Shown: in pieces, positions 17,837 through 26,796 of the stretch
How the letters are laid out: every line of letters begins with the position of its first letter
How positions within the stretch are numbered: the first letter of the stretch is position 1
Assembly: GCF_020882015.2 (NCBI RefSeq)
Contig: NZ_CP086555.2
Location: forward strand, 806,001-870,000
From: Candidatus Borrelia undatumii
GTDB lineage: Bacteria; Spirochaetota; Spirochaetia; Borreliales; Borreliaceae
DNA length: 64,000 nucleotides
Direction of reading: 5' to 3'
The notes under the pieces: generated by a model
What the model was told of the DNA's origin: nothing
Seen by the model: only the letters and a program-made list of their open reading frames with translations
Databases searched by the model: none
Made by a program: the position numbers and the translations under genes

Positions 17837-17851
17837 CAAGGGGTGGTTGCG

Positions 17852-18163
17852 ATGTATGCATTGTTAGACATAAAGGGGAAGCAGTATAAGGCTGTTGTGG
17901 GTGAGGTTTTAAAGATAGATAGAATTGAGTCCGGTGAGGGGGGGAGAGTGGACTTTGAAGGTGTGATGCTTGTAAGTATAGATGGGGATGTGAAGATAGG
18001 GAGGCCTTATATTTTGGGTTCTTGTGTTAAATGCACTTATCTGGAAGATAGGAAGGATAAGAAGGTTGTTTCTTACAGATATAGAAGGAGAAAGTCTAGT
18101 GAGCGGAAGGTTGGGCATAGGCAAGTTTATTCTTATGTATTGGTTAATGATATTATTTGTTAG
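17852..18163 (+). CDS. rplU: 50S ribosomal protein L21
   Basis: 103 residues from the ATG at 17852, beginning [14 protein letters not shown], the normal L21 start. A GTG nine bases upstream is in frame but lies inside the AAGGGG ribosome site, so it is rejected. L21 binds 23S rRNA. The gene order rplU-prp-rpmA-obgE is the same as in many Gram-positive bacteria. The stop codon abuts the prp start with no gap. Confidence 0.95.
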   Translation: MYALLDIKGKQYKAVVGEVLKIDRIESGEGGRVDFEGVMLVSIDGDVKIGRPYILGSCVKCTYLEDRKDKKVVSYRYRRRKSSERKVGHRQVYSYVLVNDIIC

Positions 18164-18496
18164 GTGATTAATGTTTTAATCAGGACTCGGAATGGTGTGG
18201 TTGTTTACATTTTGGCTAATGGTCATGCTGAGAGGGTTGAATGTGTTAATGTGGTTTGCTCGTCTTTTTCTTTTATTTTAAGAACGTTTTTGAGTGTTCT
18301 TGATTGCGGGAAAGAGGACTTTGTTGTTGATAATGCTTTAAAGGGTTATTTGGAATTTAGGTCTTCTTTTAAGGATTTAAGTAGGATGAGCCTTTTCTAT
18401 TATTCCTCTTTTTTGATTAGGGGAGTAGGGGATTTGTGTGTCGAATATCCTTGTGATATTAGGTTAGTTTTGGAGGAAATTGATGGCAACAAGTAA
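18164..18496 (+). CDS. prp: Ribosomal-processing cysteine protease Prp-like protein
   Basis: 110 residues, YsxB/Prp family. The catalytic dyad is in place: H21 in NGHAE and C32 in NVVCSS, the spacing known for Prp. In Staphylococcus aureus Prp removes an N-terminal extension from ribosomal protein L27, encoded next door. Here rpmA directly follows, overlapping by 14 bases, yet its product lacks that extension (see findings). The start is GTG immediately after the rplU stop, so translation is coupled. Confidence 0.82.
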   Translation: MINVLIRTRNGVVVYILANGHAERVECVNVVCSSFSFILRTFLSVLDCGKEDFVVDNALKGYLEFRSSFKDLSRMSLFYYSSFLIRGVGDLCVEYPCDIRLVLEEIDGNK

Positions 18497-18728
18497 AAGT
18501 GGTGGTAGTTCCAAGAATGGAAGAGATTCTGTATCTAAAAGACTTGGTGTTAAGAAGAGCGGTGGACAATTTGTTAGAGCGGGAGAGATCATTGTAAGGC
18601 AGCGGGGCACTAGGTTCCATAAGGGAAAGAATTCTGGACTAGGTAGGGATTATACAATATTTGCGTTAAGGGATGGAGTGGTAGAGTTTAAGACATCTAG
18701 AGGCCGGAAGTATGTAAATGTTGTTTGA
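18483..18728 (+). CDS. rpmA: 50S ribosomal protein L27
   Basis: 81 residues starting [16 protein letters not shown] at the ATG at 18483; a TTG directly before it is not needed. L27 reaches the peptidyl transferase centre with its N-terminal tail. The body [20 protein letters not shown] and then [11 protein letters not shown] is standard. The N-terminus begins in the form that is mature in Gram-positives, without the LNLQFF-type leader. The start lies inside the end of prp. Confidence 0.96.
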   Translation: MATSKSGGSSKNGRDSVSKRLGVKKSGGQFVRAGEIIVRQRGTRFHKGKNSGLGRDYTIFALRDGVVEFKTSRGRKYVNVV

Positions 18729-18752
18729 TGTTTAAGTGATTTGGGGCTAATT

Positions 18753-19745
18753 TTGCGTACGTTTAGGGATTCTCTATGTATAACCGTTTCTTCGGGTAAT
18801 GGGGGGGCTGGTTGTGTTTCTTTTTTGCGTGAGAGATTTAGGGCTAAGGGGGGTCCTGATGGAGGAGATGGAGGAAGAGGGGGTGATGTAGTTTTTAGGA
18901 CTAAAGATAACCTTAAGGCCTTATCTCTTTACAAGAATGGACAGAGATTTGCTGCCGGGGATGGTAGGCCTGGGATGGGATCTCAGAAGAATGGAGCGGC
19001 AGGGGAGGATTTGATTTTTTTTGTTCCTCCAAATACTTGTATCCGGGATTCTGCCACGGGATCTGTCTTATATGAGCTTCGAAATTTTGATGATGAATTT
19101 ATTGTTTTAAAGGGTGGCAGGGGGGGACTTGGGAATTCAAATTTTAAGAGTTCTGCAAGACGAGCGCCGAGGTACGCTCAACCTGGAGAAGTGGGTTCTA
19201 CTTTAAGACTTAGTCTTGAATTATCTTTAGTAGCTGATATTGGGCTTGTCGGGCTTCCTAACTCGGGCAAGTCTTCGCTTATTACTAGAGTAACTTCTTC
19301 AGGATCAAAGGTTGCGGATTATCCTTTTACTACTAAAGTGCCGCATCTTGGCGTTCTTAAGGATGCGTTTTATGATTTGGTGATAGCCGATGTCCCTGGA
19401 ATCATTGAAGGCGCAAGTCGAGGCGCGGGGCTTGGATCTAAGTTTTTAAGACATATTTCAAAAACGGCTGGCTTGGTTTTTTTGATTGATGCATCTAGAG
19501 ATGACCTTTTGAATGACTATCGTATTCTTGTTAAAGAACTTGAGGCATATGGAGCAGGTCTTTTAGAAAAAAGACGCATGATTGTTGCCAATAAACTTGA
19601 TTTAGAGGGTGCAGGCGAAAAGTTTGAGCAGTTGAAAAAAAATTTGGATGGCGAAAAAATTTTGGGGATTTCTATCTATGAAAACAAAGGTATAGAAGAA
19701 CTTATTAAGGAATTTTTTGTTTTGATAGAAAGTAAGCATAGTTGA
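18753..19745 (+). CDS. obgE: Obg GTPase (ribosome assembly)
   Basis: About 330 residues. The N-terminal Obg domain is glycine-rich (SSGNGGAGCVSFLRERF, then GGPDGGDGGRGGDV). The GTPase domain has G1 GLPNSGKSS, G3 DVPGIIEGA and G4 NKLD. Obg proteins link GTP/ppGpp status to 50S maturation. The frame opens at 18741, but a TTG at 18753 has a GGGG ribosome site 6 bases upstream and gives a normal start, so I chose that. It closes the rplU operon. Confidence 0.94.
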   Translation: MRTFRDSLCITVSSGNGGAGCVSFLRERFRAKGGPDGGDGGRGGDVVFRTKDNLKALSLYKNGQRFAAGDGRPGMGSQKNGAAGEDLIFFVPPNTCIRDSATGSVLYELRNFDDEFIVLKGGRGGLGNSNFKSSARRAPRYAQPGEVGSTLRLSLELSLVADIGLVGLPNSGKSSLITRVTSSGSKVADYPFTTKVPHLGVLKDAFYDLVIADVPGIIEGASRGAGLGSKFLRHISKTAGLVFLIDASRDDLLNDYRILVKELEAYGAGLLEKRRMIVANKLDLEGAGEKFEQLKKNLDGEKILGISIYENKGIEELIKEFFVLIESKHS

Positions 19746-19808
19746 TTCTTATTTGTTTTAGGAATTAATTTCCATCCTTTTCAAAATTGATTATTTAGTT
19801 GGAGATCT

Positions 19809-20375
19809 ATGAAGATAGCGGTGTTGGGCGGTACCTATAATCCTGTACATATTGGGCATATGTTCCTAGCAAAGGAGATAGAACATTGCTTGAATGTCAA
19901 TAAAGTGGTGTTTATTCCCGCGCATAAGCCCGTTCACAAGATTGTGGCAGGAAATGTGAGTATCAAAGACAGAGTTGCAATGCTTGAATTGGCAATACAA
20001 AACGAGAGTAATATGCTTATAGATGAATGTGACATAGTAAATGGGGGGATAACCTATACTATTGATACTATTAATTGTATTAAAAAGAAATATGTTCATG
20101 ATGAGATTTATTTAGTTATTGGTGATGATCTTTTCGAAAATTTTGCTTTATGGAAAAATCCAAAGGAAATAACAGAATCTATTAATCTTGTAGTGGTTCA
20201 CAGGATATATAAAGAAGAGATTGTTAGCCTTTTTAAACATACCTATATCGATAATAAAATTTTTCCTATTTCTTCCTCGGAGATTAGAGATAGGATTAAA
20301 AATCGTTTGCCTGTTGATTATTTGCTTCCCTTTGATGTTTTAAGGTATATTAAAGATAACAGCTTATATGTTTAA
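19809..20375 (+). CDS. nadD: Nicotinate mononucleotide adenylyltransferase
   Basis: 188 residues. It adenylates nicotinate mononucleotide on the way to NAD. Seen here: the N-terminal nucleotidyltransferase loop [11 protein letters not shown] at 7-17 and the C-terminal [10 protein letters not shown] (SxxxIR). The usual partner HD-domain yqeK is not next to it. The ATG has a GGAG ribosome site. It starts a short run with the LCP-like gene (9 bases apart) and rsfS. Confidence 0.93.
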   Translation: MKIAVLGGTYNPVHIGHMFLAKEIEHCLNVNKVVFIPAHKPVHKIVAGNVSIKDRVAMLELAIQNESNMLIDECDIVNGGITYTIDTINCIKKKYVHDEIYLVIGDDLFENFALWKNPKEITESINLVVVHRIYKEEIVSLFKHTYIDNKIFPISSSEIRDRIKNRLPVDYLLPFDVLRYIKDNSLYV

Positions 20376-20384
20376 GGTAGTTAA

Positions 20385-21569
20385 TTGAAAAAAGAACTGT
20401 TTTTTTTGATTTTGATCTTTTTAGTGGTTCTTGGTGTTGTAATTTTTTTTATTGATAGTTCTAAAAAAGAACAGGTGTATTTTGAGTTAAACACTAAGAG
20501 TAATATTAGTTTTTTCCTCTTGGTAGAAAATGATGTAGGCAATCTTTTAAGTATGCAGGGGATTTTTATTAATATAAAAACCGGAAATGTTGGATTTTTA
20601 GATATCCCTATTTATACAGGCTACGAAGATTTAAAAGGTAATGTATCTTGGTTTGAAAATTTATATGAAACAAACAGACTTGATGAATTTTTGGCTAAAG
20701 TATGTAGACAGTTAAATCATGAGCCTGATTATTATATTCGTTTTAAAAAGGATGCTTTTGTAAAATTTGTTGACTATCTTGGCGGGGTGCGTCTTCTTGT
20801 TCAAAGACCTGTTAAGGTATACAGTGCGAAGAGTTCTATTTTAATACCCTCTGGTAATTCTGTTTTTGATGGGGATAAAGCGTATGATTATTTGAGTTAT
20901 TTTAAGGATATTAGTTATTTTGGTGAAAGATTTGAGTTCTTTAAAGAGTTTTTCAAGAAGGTGATTTTACAATTTGAAGAATTGGAAGAGCCTCACGAAG
21001 ATCTTTCTAGAATGTATTTTATGTTAGATACCAATCTTTCCGAGACTGTATTTAAGTACATTTTTACCAATTACAAAATAAACAGTGAAAAATTTATCTT
21101 TGTTAACATTAAGGGACAAGAAGAAACATTTAGGAGCGATGATAATAGTACAATAAAGGTTGTTTTTCCCTATTATGGGGGGGCGGTTCTTAAAGAATCA
21201 ATAGATAAATTGAATAAGGACTTAATAAGTGAAAATAGAAATGAAGAGTCAATAAAAATTATTGTATTAAATGGTACTAGAATTTCTGGTCTTGCAAGAA
21301 AGGCGGCTAATATTTTTCAGTCTTTGGGATTTAATACTATAAAGTTTGCAAATGCAGATAGAGACAGTTATTCTAACACGTTAGTGATAAACAATTCAGA
21401 TAATTTGGAATTAGCTATGAAGGTAGGAGATGTAATTAGAGCAATGAATGTTAAACCGATTTCTGAATTTCGTACAGATATATTGGGGCTTGATGGATCT
21501 GCTATAAGTCCTGATGTAATAGTTATTTTGGGGGATGATTTTGATGGGAGGTATGTTAAGCATAGATGA
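20385..21569 (+). CDS. LytR-CpsA-Psr (LCP)-like membrane protein with LytR C-terminal domain
   Basis: 394 residues. One N-terminal membrane helix (about 4-23) anchors an extracytoplasmic protein. The middle resembles an LCP catalytic domain (YYIRFKKDAFVKFVDYLGGV, then DGDKAYDYLSYFKD). A LytR_C domain follows at about 295-365 (KIIVLNGTRISGLARKAAN). LCP enzymes ligate lipid-linked polymers to peptidoglycan; Borrelia has no teichoic acid, so the substrate is open. Several of the family's arginines that bind polyprenyl phosphate are not obvious, so activity is uncertain. The start is TTG with AAGG 7 bases upstream. Confidence 0.78.
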   Translation: MKKELFFLILIFLVVLGVVIFFIDSSKKEQVYFELNTKSNISFFLLVENDVGNLLSMQGIFINIKTGNVGFLDIPIYTGYEDLKGNVSWFENLYETNRLDEFLAKVCRQLNHEPDYYIRFKKDAFVKFVDYLGGVRLLVQRPVKVYSAKSSILIPSGNSVFDGDKAYDYLSYFKDISYFGERFEFFKEFFKKVILQFEELEEPHEDLSRMYFMLDTNLSETVFKYIFTNYKINSEKFIFVNIKGQEETFRSDDNSTIKVVFPYYGGAVLKESIDKLNKDLISENRNEESIKIIVLNGTRISGLARKAANIFQSLGFNTIKFANADRDSYSNTLVINNSDNLELAMKVGDVIRAMNVKPISEFRTDILGLDGSAISPDVIVILGDDFDGRYVKHR

Positions 21570-21894
21570 TGTTAAGGGGCTATGCAGAGTAATATCTGAT
21601 TTTGATGGCATTGATGTGTTAGGTATTGATGTTAGTTCTGTTTGTAATTGGGCAGATTTTTTTATTATTGTGTCGTGTCCGTCGTTCAAACATATGGAGT
21701 CCTTGTATTCTGAGGGGTTAGTTAATTTTTTTGATGAAAAAGGTTTTAATTATTGTATTCAGGGTAAGGGTTTTATTTATGATTGGACGATTGTTTCATG
21801 CGAAAATTTAATCGTGCATTTGATGAGCGATAAGGCTAGGGCGTATTATGAGCTTGAAAAGCTATGGAGTGGTGGGAGGGTTGTCTACTCATAA
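21544..21894 (+). CDS. rsfS: Ribosome silencing factor RsfS
   Basis: About 116 residues. The RsfS/Iojap core is plain: NWADFFIIVSC, then GLVNFFDEKGFNYCIQGKG and DWTIVSCENLIVHLMSDKAR-AYYELEKLW. It binds L14 and blocks subunit joining in starved cells. The start is uncertain: ATGs at 21535, 21544 and 21553 are in frame; 21544 has GGGGG at the best distance. The gene overlaps the end of the LCP-like gene. nadD-rsfS linkage is common in bacteria. Confidence 0.9.
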   Translation: MGGMLSIDDVKGLCRVISDFDGIDVLGIDVSSVCNWADFFIIVSCPSFKHMESLYSEGLVNFFDEKGFNYCIQGKGFIYDWTIVSCENLIVHLMSDKARAYYELEKLWSGGRVVYS

Positions 21895-21934
21895 GGGTAT
21901 TTAATTAAAAAAGATAAAAATATCGCAAAAATTA

Positions 21935-21963
21935 TTTACAAAAAATTAAAAATATTCTAGATT
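21935..21963 (+). promoter_or_regulatory. Weak candidate promoter of spoVG
   Basis: TTTACA (21935-21940), 17-base spacer, TAGATT (21958-21963; 4 of 6). It lies in a very AT-rich 98-base gap, so a chance match is possible. Confidence 0.3.
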
Positions 21964-21992
21964 TAGAACATGTATTTTAGGGAGGCTTAGAG

Positions 21993-22283
21993 GTGAATAT
22001 CACAGATATAAGAATTAGGAAAGTTGATAATAAAAATCCCGGTTCTAAGTTATTGGCTTATGTTACAGTTACTTTTGACGATTGTTTGGTCCTTCACAAC
22101 ATTAGGGTTATTAGGGGACAGAAAGGTGTTTTTATTGTCATGCCTAACAGAAGAACTAAAGTGGGAGAATACAAGGATATTGTACACCCTATTAATCAAA
22201 ATTTTAGAGAAATTTTGCAAACTTCTATTTTTAAAGAATATGTGAAGGAAAATCCTTCAAATCTTGAACTTGAATTGAGTTAA
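21993..22283 (+). CDS. spoVG: SpoVG nucleic-acid-binding regulator
   Basis: 96 residues, normal for SpoVG. The N-terminal [12 protein letters not shown] and the core [20 protein letters not shown] followed by [20 protein letters not shown] are characteristic. B. burgdorferi SpoVG is known to bind DNA and RNA and to regulate genes. The GTG start has a strong GGGAGG site 7-8 bases upstream. It is separate from neighbours by about 98 bases upstream and by the tRNA-Gln promoter downstream. Confidence 0.95.
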   Translation: MNITDIRIRKVDNKNPGSKLLAYVTVTFDDCLVLHNIRVIRGQKGVFIVMPNRRTKVGEYKDIVHPINQNFREILQTSIFKEYVKENPSNLELELS

Positions 22284-22293
22284 TGTAACCTTA

Positions 22294-22322
22294 TTGACAA
22301 AGAGTATTGTATTTTGTATGCT
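22294..22322 (+). promoter_or_regulatory. Sigma-70 promoter of tRNA-Gln and rplY
   Basis: Perfect TTGACA (22294-22299), 17-base spacer, TATGCT (22317-22322). The start near 22329 is about 20 bases before the tRNA. No second promoter is visible in the 15 bases between the tRNA and rplY. Confidence 0.7.
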
Positions 22323-22348
22323 TTTGACTTGTTGTTAATTTGAGTATT

Positions 22349-22420
22349 TGGGACGTCGACAAGTGGTAAGTCAACTGGTTTTGGTCCAGTCATTCGAGGG
22401 TTCGAATCCTTCCGTCCCAG
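22349..22420 (+). tRNA. tRNA-Gln (anticodon UUG)
   Basis: 72 bases. Acceptor stem TGGGACG pairs with CGTCCCA, G420 of the line (22420) is the discriminator. The anticodon stem ACTGG/CCAGT encloses TTTTGGT with TTG at 22381-22383. The T arm has GGGTTCGAATCC. No CCA is encoded. The rplY start is only 15 bases downstream, so the tRNA is probably cut from a longer mRNA. Confidence 0.94.
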
Positions 22421-22435
22421 TGTTTAGGAGTTTTT

Positions 22436-22981
22436 GTGGATAGCAGAGTTTTAAATTGCGAGAGACGGTTAGATTTTGGTTCTTCTTGTGCTCGTAGGTT
22501 GAGATTAAAGCATGAGATACCGGCTGTTGTTTATGGGGGGAGGAGTGGTGTTGTTCATATAAAGGTTAAGAGTATTGAGTTTGGCAAGAAGTTTGGTAAG
22601 TTTACGGATAATACTGTTTTAATTTTAAGAGATGGAGATGTTGATAGGTGTGTTTTTATTAAGAGTGTTGATGAAAATCTTACTGGGAAGCTTATCTATC
22701 ATATTGATTTTTATGAGGTTGATAGGGAGCTTGATGTTGAGAGGGATGTTGAGATTAGATTTGTTGGAGCCTCTATTGGTGTTAAAGAAGGTGGGGTTTT
22801 GAGTGTGGTTAAGAACAGGGTTAGAGTTAGATCTTTACCTTTGGAGTTGCCTCAATTTATTGAGGTGGATTTATCCCCTGTTAAGAGAGGAGATCAGATA
22901 ACTTTTGGGGATATTGCACTCCCTGATAAGGTTAAGCTTTCTGAGGAGAATGATAGTTTGGTTGTTTTGCTTGTGAAATAG
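22436..22981 (+). CDS. rplY: 50S ribosomal protein L25 (CTC form)
   Basis: 181 residues, the long CTC type with an extra C-terminal domain instead of the short enteric L25. The 5S rRNA-binding N-terminal domain includes RRLRLKHEIPAVVYGGRSG; the C-terminal part includes RDVEIRFVGASIGVKEGGVL and LPLELPQFIEVDLSPVKRGD. The GTG start has TAGGAG 5 bases upstream. Directly downstream of tRNA-Gln and 6 bases before pth, in the order rplY-pth seen in many bacteria. Confidence 0.94.
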   Translation: MDSRVLNCERRLDFGSSCARRLRLKHEIPAVVYGGRSGVVHIKVKSIEFGKKFGKFTDNTVLILRDGDVDRCVFIKSVDENLTGKLIYHIDFYEVDRELDVERDVEIRFVGASIGVKEGGVLSVVKNRVRVRSLPLELPQFIEVDLSPVKRGDQITFGDIALPDKVKLSEENDSLVVLLVK

Positions 22982-22987
22982 GGAATT

Positions 22988-23557
22988 GTGGGTTTGTTAG
23001 TAGTTGGACTGGGGAACCCTGGGCCTGATTTTTTTCGTACTAGACACAATGTTGGTTCTGATCTTGTGGATAGGTTAGTTTTAAAGCACCGCCTTTCGTT
23101 GAGTAGAGCTGAGGGGTATGGGTATTCTGTTTTTAATTGCGAAGGCAGGAGGGTGGTTTTTGTTAAGCCTCTGACTTATATGAATTTAAGTGGTAGTGTC
23201 TTTCCTTCTGTTCTTTCCAGGTTTTCTGCAAAGATATCTGATTTGTTAGTCATAGTTGATAATGTTGATTTGCCTTTGGGGAGGTGTAAGCTTAGGAGAG
23301 TGGGAGGAGTTTCCACCCATAATGGGCTTAGATCTATTTCTGAGAGACTTGGAAGCACAAGATATAGCAGGCTTTACATTGGTGTCGGGAATAATAGTGA
23401 GGGTGGTAGTCTGAGGGATTTTGTACTTTCAAAATTTAGCGATAATGAAATAAAATGCGTTGAGAACGTATTTAGTTTTTTAGGCGAAGAGATATTAAGT
23501 ATTGATGAGTTTAATTTTGAAGATAAAGTTAGAAGGATTAATTCCAGTAGTTTTTGA
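22988..23557 (+). CDS. pth: Peptidyl-tRNA hydrolase
   Basis: 189 residues. It frees tRNA from prematurely released peptidyl-tRNA. The catalytic H20 is in TRHNVG, after the VGLGNPGP opening; the NLSG and [14 protein letters not shown] segments carry the other conserved substrate residues, followed by [12 protein letters not shown]. The start is GTG. The stop shares a base with the tilS start (TGATG). Confidence 0.95.
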   Translation: MGLLVVGLGNPGPDFFRTRHNVGSDLVDRLVLKHRLSLSRAEGYGYSVFNCEGRRVVFVKPLTYMNLSGSVFPSVLSRFSAKISDLLVIVDNVDLPLGRCKLRRVGGVSTHNGLRSISERLGSTRYSRLYIGVGNNSEGGSLRDFVLSKFSDNEIKCVENVFSFLGEEILSIDEFNFEDKVRRINSSSF

Positions 23558-24873
23558 TGTTTTGGAACAATATAAAGGAAAGGATAGAAAGTTTTTATGC
23601 AAAGAATAAGCTGAATAGAGGGAGGGTGATTGTTGCTTTCTCGGGAGGCGCAGACTCTACTGCTTTGTTGTTAAACTTGAGAGAGTATTTGAATAATGAT
23701 ATCGTGGCGCTTTATTTTGCGCATTACATAAGGCCGGAGTGGGAACAGAGTAGGGAATTAGATCACATAGAAAGGTTTTGTAATTTTTACGGCATTTCTT
23801 TTCAAATAAAACACTGCAGTGTTGATATAAAGAAGGAAGCCAGAGGGCTTCGTATGTCTGTTGAGGAGCTTGCTAGAAAGTATAGGTATGATGCTTTCCT
23901 GGAAGCTTTAAGAGAAAATGAGGCTATCTATGTTGCTCTTGCACATAATAGGGGGGATCAATTCGAAACTTTAGTTATGAGGTTTTTTCAAGGTTCTTTC
24001 CTAGATGGGCTTGCTGGCATTCCAATCGTTAATGGAAGTATCATTAGGCCTTTGCTTGATGTGTCCAGAGAAGAGATCGAGGAGTTTCTTTCCTTAAATA
24101 AGATTGTTTGTTCCGTTGATAGCACCAATGGTGAGGATTTACATTTAAGGAACAAGATTAGAAATAAGCTAATTCCCGTTGTTGATGAGATTTTTGAAGG
24201 ATACCAGAAAAGTTTGAAGAGGGTATCTGAATTTTCGATCGAATTTGTGTCTTTTTTTGACAAAAGTAACTTTTTGCCCTTCAGCAAGGGTAATTATTAT
24301 TATTCTTTTGATGCTGTTGTGTTCTTTGAGTTACCTAGGTATTTAGTTTTTAGGACTATTTTTAAGATTTTAAATTTAGAAGGAATTGTCTTAAATGTAT
24401 CATATGGAGCCCTTGGAGAGATTTTTAAAGTAGATTTCCTTAAAAAGAAGAGTGTAATCTTGTTAAGAAATAGTTATTTTTTTTTGGAAAAGCGTAAAGA
24501 CAGGGTCAATCTCGTGTTTAGACGGGTTGAAGATTTGTATGAACCTTTTGATTTTATCTTGAAACTTAATGAGCATTATAGTTTATCTTTGGGTAAGATT
24601 TTGTTAGAATGCTTAGAGTGTGAAGATAGTTCCATATTGGAATTGAGATTCTGCTCTTATGAATTTAAGTATAGATTTTTTAAGAATAAGCTTTGTGCAA
24701 AGAGGTTCTTTTCTAGGTTTGTAAGATATAATCCTCTCTATTTAATGTTATTGGTATTAAAAAGTAAGGTAGTTGGAATTATTAATTTAAATACTTTAGA
24801 CTTAGTGTGGAGTGACAAGAGTATTCTTAAGAAAATTAATATATCTTTGATTGGAGGATTTTTAGAAGAATGA
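23557..24873 (+). CDS. tilS: tRNA(Ile)-lysidine synthetase
   Basis: 438 residues. TilS converts C34 of the AUA-reading tRNA-Ile to lysidine. The PP-loop SGGADS is at 29-34 with the downstream ALAHNRGDQFETLVMRFFQG segment. The C-terminal half (about 230-438) is diverged, as in other spirochaetes. ATG at 23557 is preferred over the TTG just before it because it makes the classic TGATG overlap with pth. It overlaps ftsH by 4 bases. Order tilS-ftsH is common in bacteria. Confidence 0.92.
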   Translation: MFWNNIKERIESFYAKNKLNRGRVIVAFSGGADSTALLLNLREYLNNDIVALYFAHYIRPEWEQSRELDHIERFCNFYGISFQIKHCSVDIKKEARGLRMSVEELARKYRYDAFLEALRENEAIYVALAHNRGDQFETLVMRFFQGSFLDGLAGIPIVNGSIIRPLLDVSREEIEEFLSLNKIVCSVDSTNGEDLHLRNKIRNKLIPVVDEIFEGYQKSLKRVSEFSIEFVSFFDKSNFLPFSKGNYYYSFDAVVFFELPRYLVFRTIFKILNLEGIVLNVSYGALGEIFKVDFLKKKSVILLRNSYFFLEKRKDRVNLVFRRVEDLYEPFDFILKLNEHYSLSLGKILLECLECEDSSILELRFCSYEFKYRFFKNKLCAKRFFSRFVRYNPLYLMLLVLKSKVVGIINLNTLDLVWSDKSILKKINISLIGGFLEE

Positions 24874-26774
24874 ATATTAACAATAACAATTTGAACAATG
24901 GCAAATCTAATAATAAAAAGAAAAATAAAAATTGGATATTGGGTCTTGTTATAGTCTTCTTAATTTTAGCTATATTCATGTCTTACTTTATGAGAGGAGG
25001 GGAAACATACAGGAATGTTCCTTATAGTACATTCCAGACTTATCTAGATAGTGGGTTAATTGAATCTGTTATTATAATTGATAAGAGTCAGATTCAGTTT
25101 GTTGTCAAGAATTCGAACTTGGGAAAATCTTACTTCTCGACTAGCATACCTTATTTGGACATAAATTTGCTTGCCGAACTTAGGAATAAAAAGGTTGAGG
25201 TGAGTTCTGGTAAGAGTCAAGCATCCTTAATTAGTGTGCTTCTTCAAGCTTTGCCATGGGTGTTGTTTTTTATCTTTTTCTTCTTTATTTTTCGTCAAAC
25301 TCAAGGAGGAGGGGGAAAGGTTTTTTCATTTGGGAAGAGCAATGCCCAAAAATATGAGGCAGGCAAAAACAAGGTTACTTTTAAGGATGTGGCTGGACAA
25401 GAGGAAGCCAAGCAGGAGCTTAATGAGGTTGTAGAATTCCTTAAGAACCCTAAAAAGTTTGAAAAGATAGGTGCAAGAATACCAAAGGGCGTCCTTTTGG
25501 TTGGGTCTCCCGGGACGGGGAAGACTTTGCTTGCTAAGGCTGTTGCTGGGGAGGCTGGTGTAAATTTTTTCCATATGTCGGGTTCTGATTTTGTTGAAAT
25601 GTTTGTGGGTGTTGGAGCAAGTCGTGTCAGAGATTTGTTTGATAATGCTAGAAAGAATTCCCCCTGTATCATATTTATTGATGAGCTTGATGCTGTTGGG
25701 AGGAGCCGGGGGGCGGGTCTTGGTGGTGGACATGATGAGAGGGAGCAGACTCTTAACCAGCTATTGGTTGAAATGGATGGATTTGGAACATATACTAATG
25801 TGATTGTAATGGCGGCAACAAATAGACCTGATGTGCTTGATTCTGCTCTGCTGAGACCTGGAAGATTTGACAGACAGGTAACGGTTACTCTCCCGGATAT
25901 TAAGGAAAGGGAAGCGATACTAAATATTCATGCTCAGAAGACTAAGCTTTCAAATGATATTAATTTACAGGTAATAGCAAGAGCAACTCCTGGGGCTAGT
26001 GGTGCTGATCTTGCAAATTTGATTAATGAAGGGGCTTTAATTGCTGCAAGGAATAATCAATCTGAAATTTTAATGAAGGATTTAGAGGAAGCTAGGGATA
26101 AGATATTAATGGGTGTTGCTAAGAAATCTATGACCATTACTGATAGACAAAAACTTGAGACGGCTTATCACGAGGCGGGGCATGCATTGCTTCATTATTA
26201 TCTTGAACATGCCGATCCCCTACATAAGGTTACTATTATTCCTAGAGGTAGAGCACTTGGTGTAGCTTTTTCTCTTCCTAAAGAGGATAGGCTTTCAATT
26301 AATAAGCATCAAATCCTTGACAAAATCAAGATATGTTATGGTGGTTATGCCAGTGAGCAGATTAATTTAGGTTTTACTACGGCTGGCGTACAAAATGACT
26401 TAATGCAAGCCACTAATTTGGCAAAAAAGATGGTTACGGAATGGGGGATGGGGGAAGATGTAGGTCCAATATTTTTAGTTGATGACGATGCACCTATTTT
26501 TCTTCCGAAAGAATTTTCTAAATCAAAAGCATATTCTGAGAATACTGCGGATAGGGTAGACAGGGAAGTTAAGAAGATTTTAGAGGGGTGTTTAAGAGAA
26601 GCTTCAGATATTTTGATTAAACATAAAGATCAGTTAGTTAAACTAGCAGAGGCTTTGGTTTTAAGAGAGACTTTGACAGATATTGAAGTAAGGGAGCTTT
26701 TGGGATTTGATATGGCTGAAGATAGTCAAGAACAAAGTTTAGAAAAGACTCAACTTGAGATAGCTAATGGATAA
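24870..26774 (+). CDS. ftsH: FtsH, membrane-bound ATP-dependent zinc protease
   Basis: 634 residues. Two membrane helices (about 23-40 and 125-142) flank a small periplasmic part. The AAA+ domain has Walker A GSPGTGKT at 212-219, Walker B IIFIDE at 267-272 and the second region of homology at about 318-333. The zinc site HEAGH is at 434-438. FtsH degrades damaged membrane proteins and regulators. An unusually asparagine- and lysine-rich cytoplasmic N-terminus (residues 1-21) is present. Last member of the tRNA-Gln/rplY/pth/tilS run. Confidence 0.97.
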   Translation: MNINNNNLNNGKSNNKKKNKNWILGLVIVFLILAIFMSYFMRGGETYRNVPYSTFQTYLDSGLIESVIIIDKSQIQFVVKNSNLGKSYFSTSIPYLDINLLAELRNKKVEVSSGKSQASLISVLLQALPWVLFFIFFFFIFRQTQGGGGKVFSFGKSNAQKYEAGKNKVTFKDVAGQEEAKQELNEVVEFLKNPKKFEKIGARIPKGVLLVGSPGTGKTLLAKAVAGEAGVNFFHMSGSDFVEMFVGVGASRVRDLFDNARKNSPCIIFIDELDAVGRSRGAGLGGGHDEREQTLNQLLVEMDGFGTYTNVIVMAATNRPDVLDSALLRPGRFDRQVTVTLPDIKEREAILNIHAQKTKLSNDINLQVIARATPGASGADLANLINEGALIAARNNQSEILMKDLEEARDKILMGVAKKSMTITDRQKLETAYHEAGHALLHYYLEHADPLHKVTIIPRGRALGVAFSLPKEDRLSINKHQILDKIKICYGGYASEQINLGFTTAGVQNDLMQATNLAKKMVTEWGMGEDVGPIFLVDDDAPIFLPKEFSKSKAYSENTADRVDREVKKILEGCLREASDILIKHKDQLVKLAEALVLRETLTDIEVRELLGFDMAEDSQEQSLEKTQLEIANG

Positions 26775-26796
26775 ATAGGATTTTTAAGGTGTTCGT

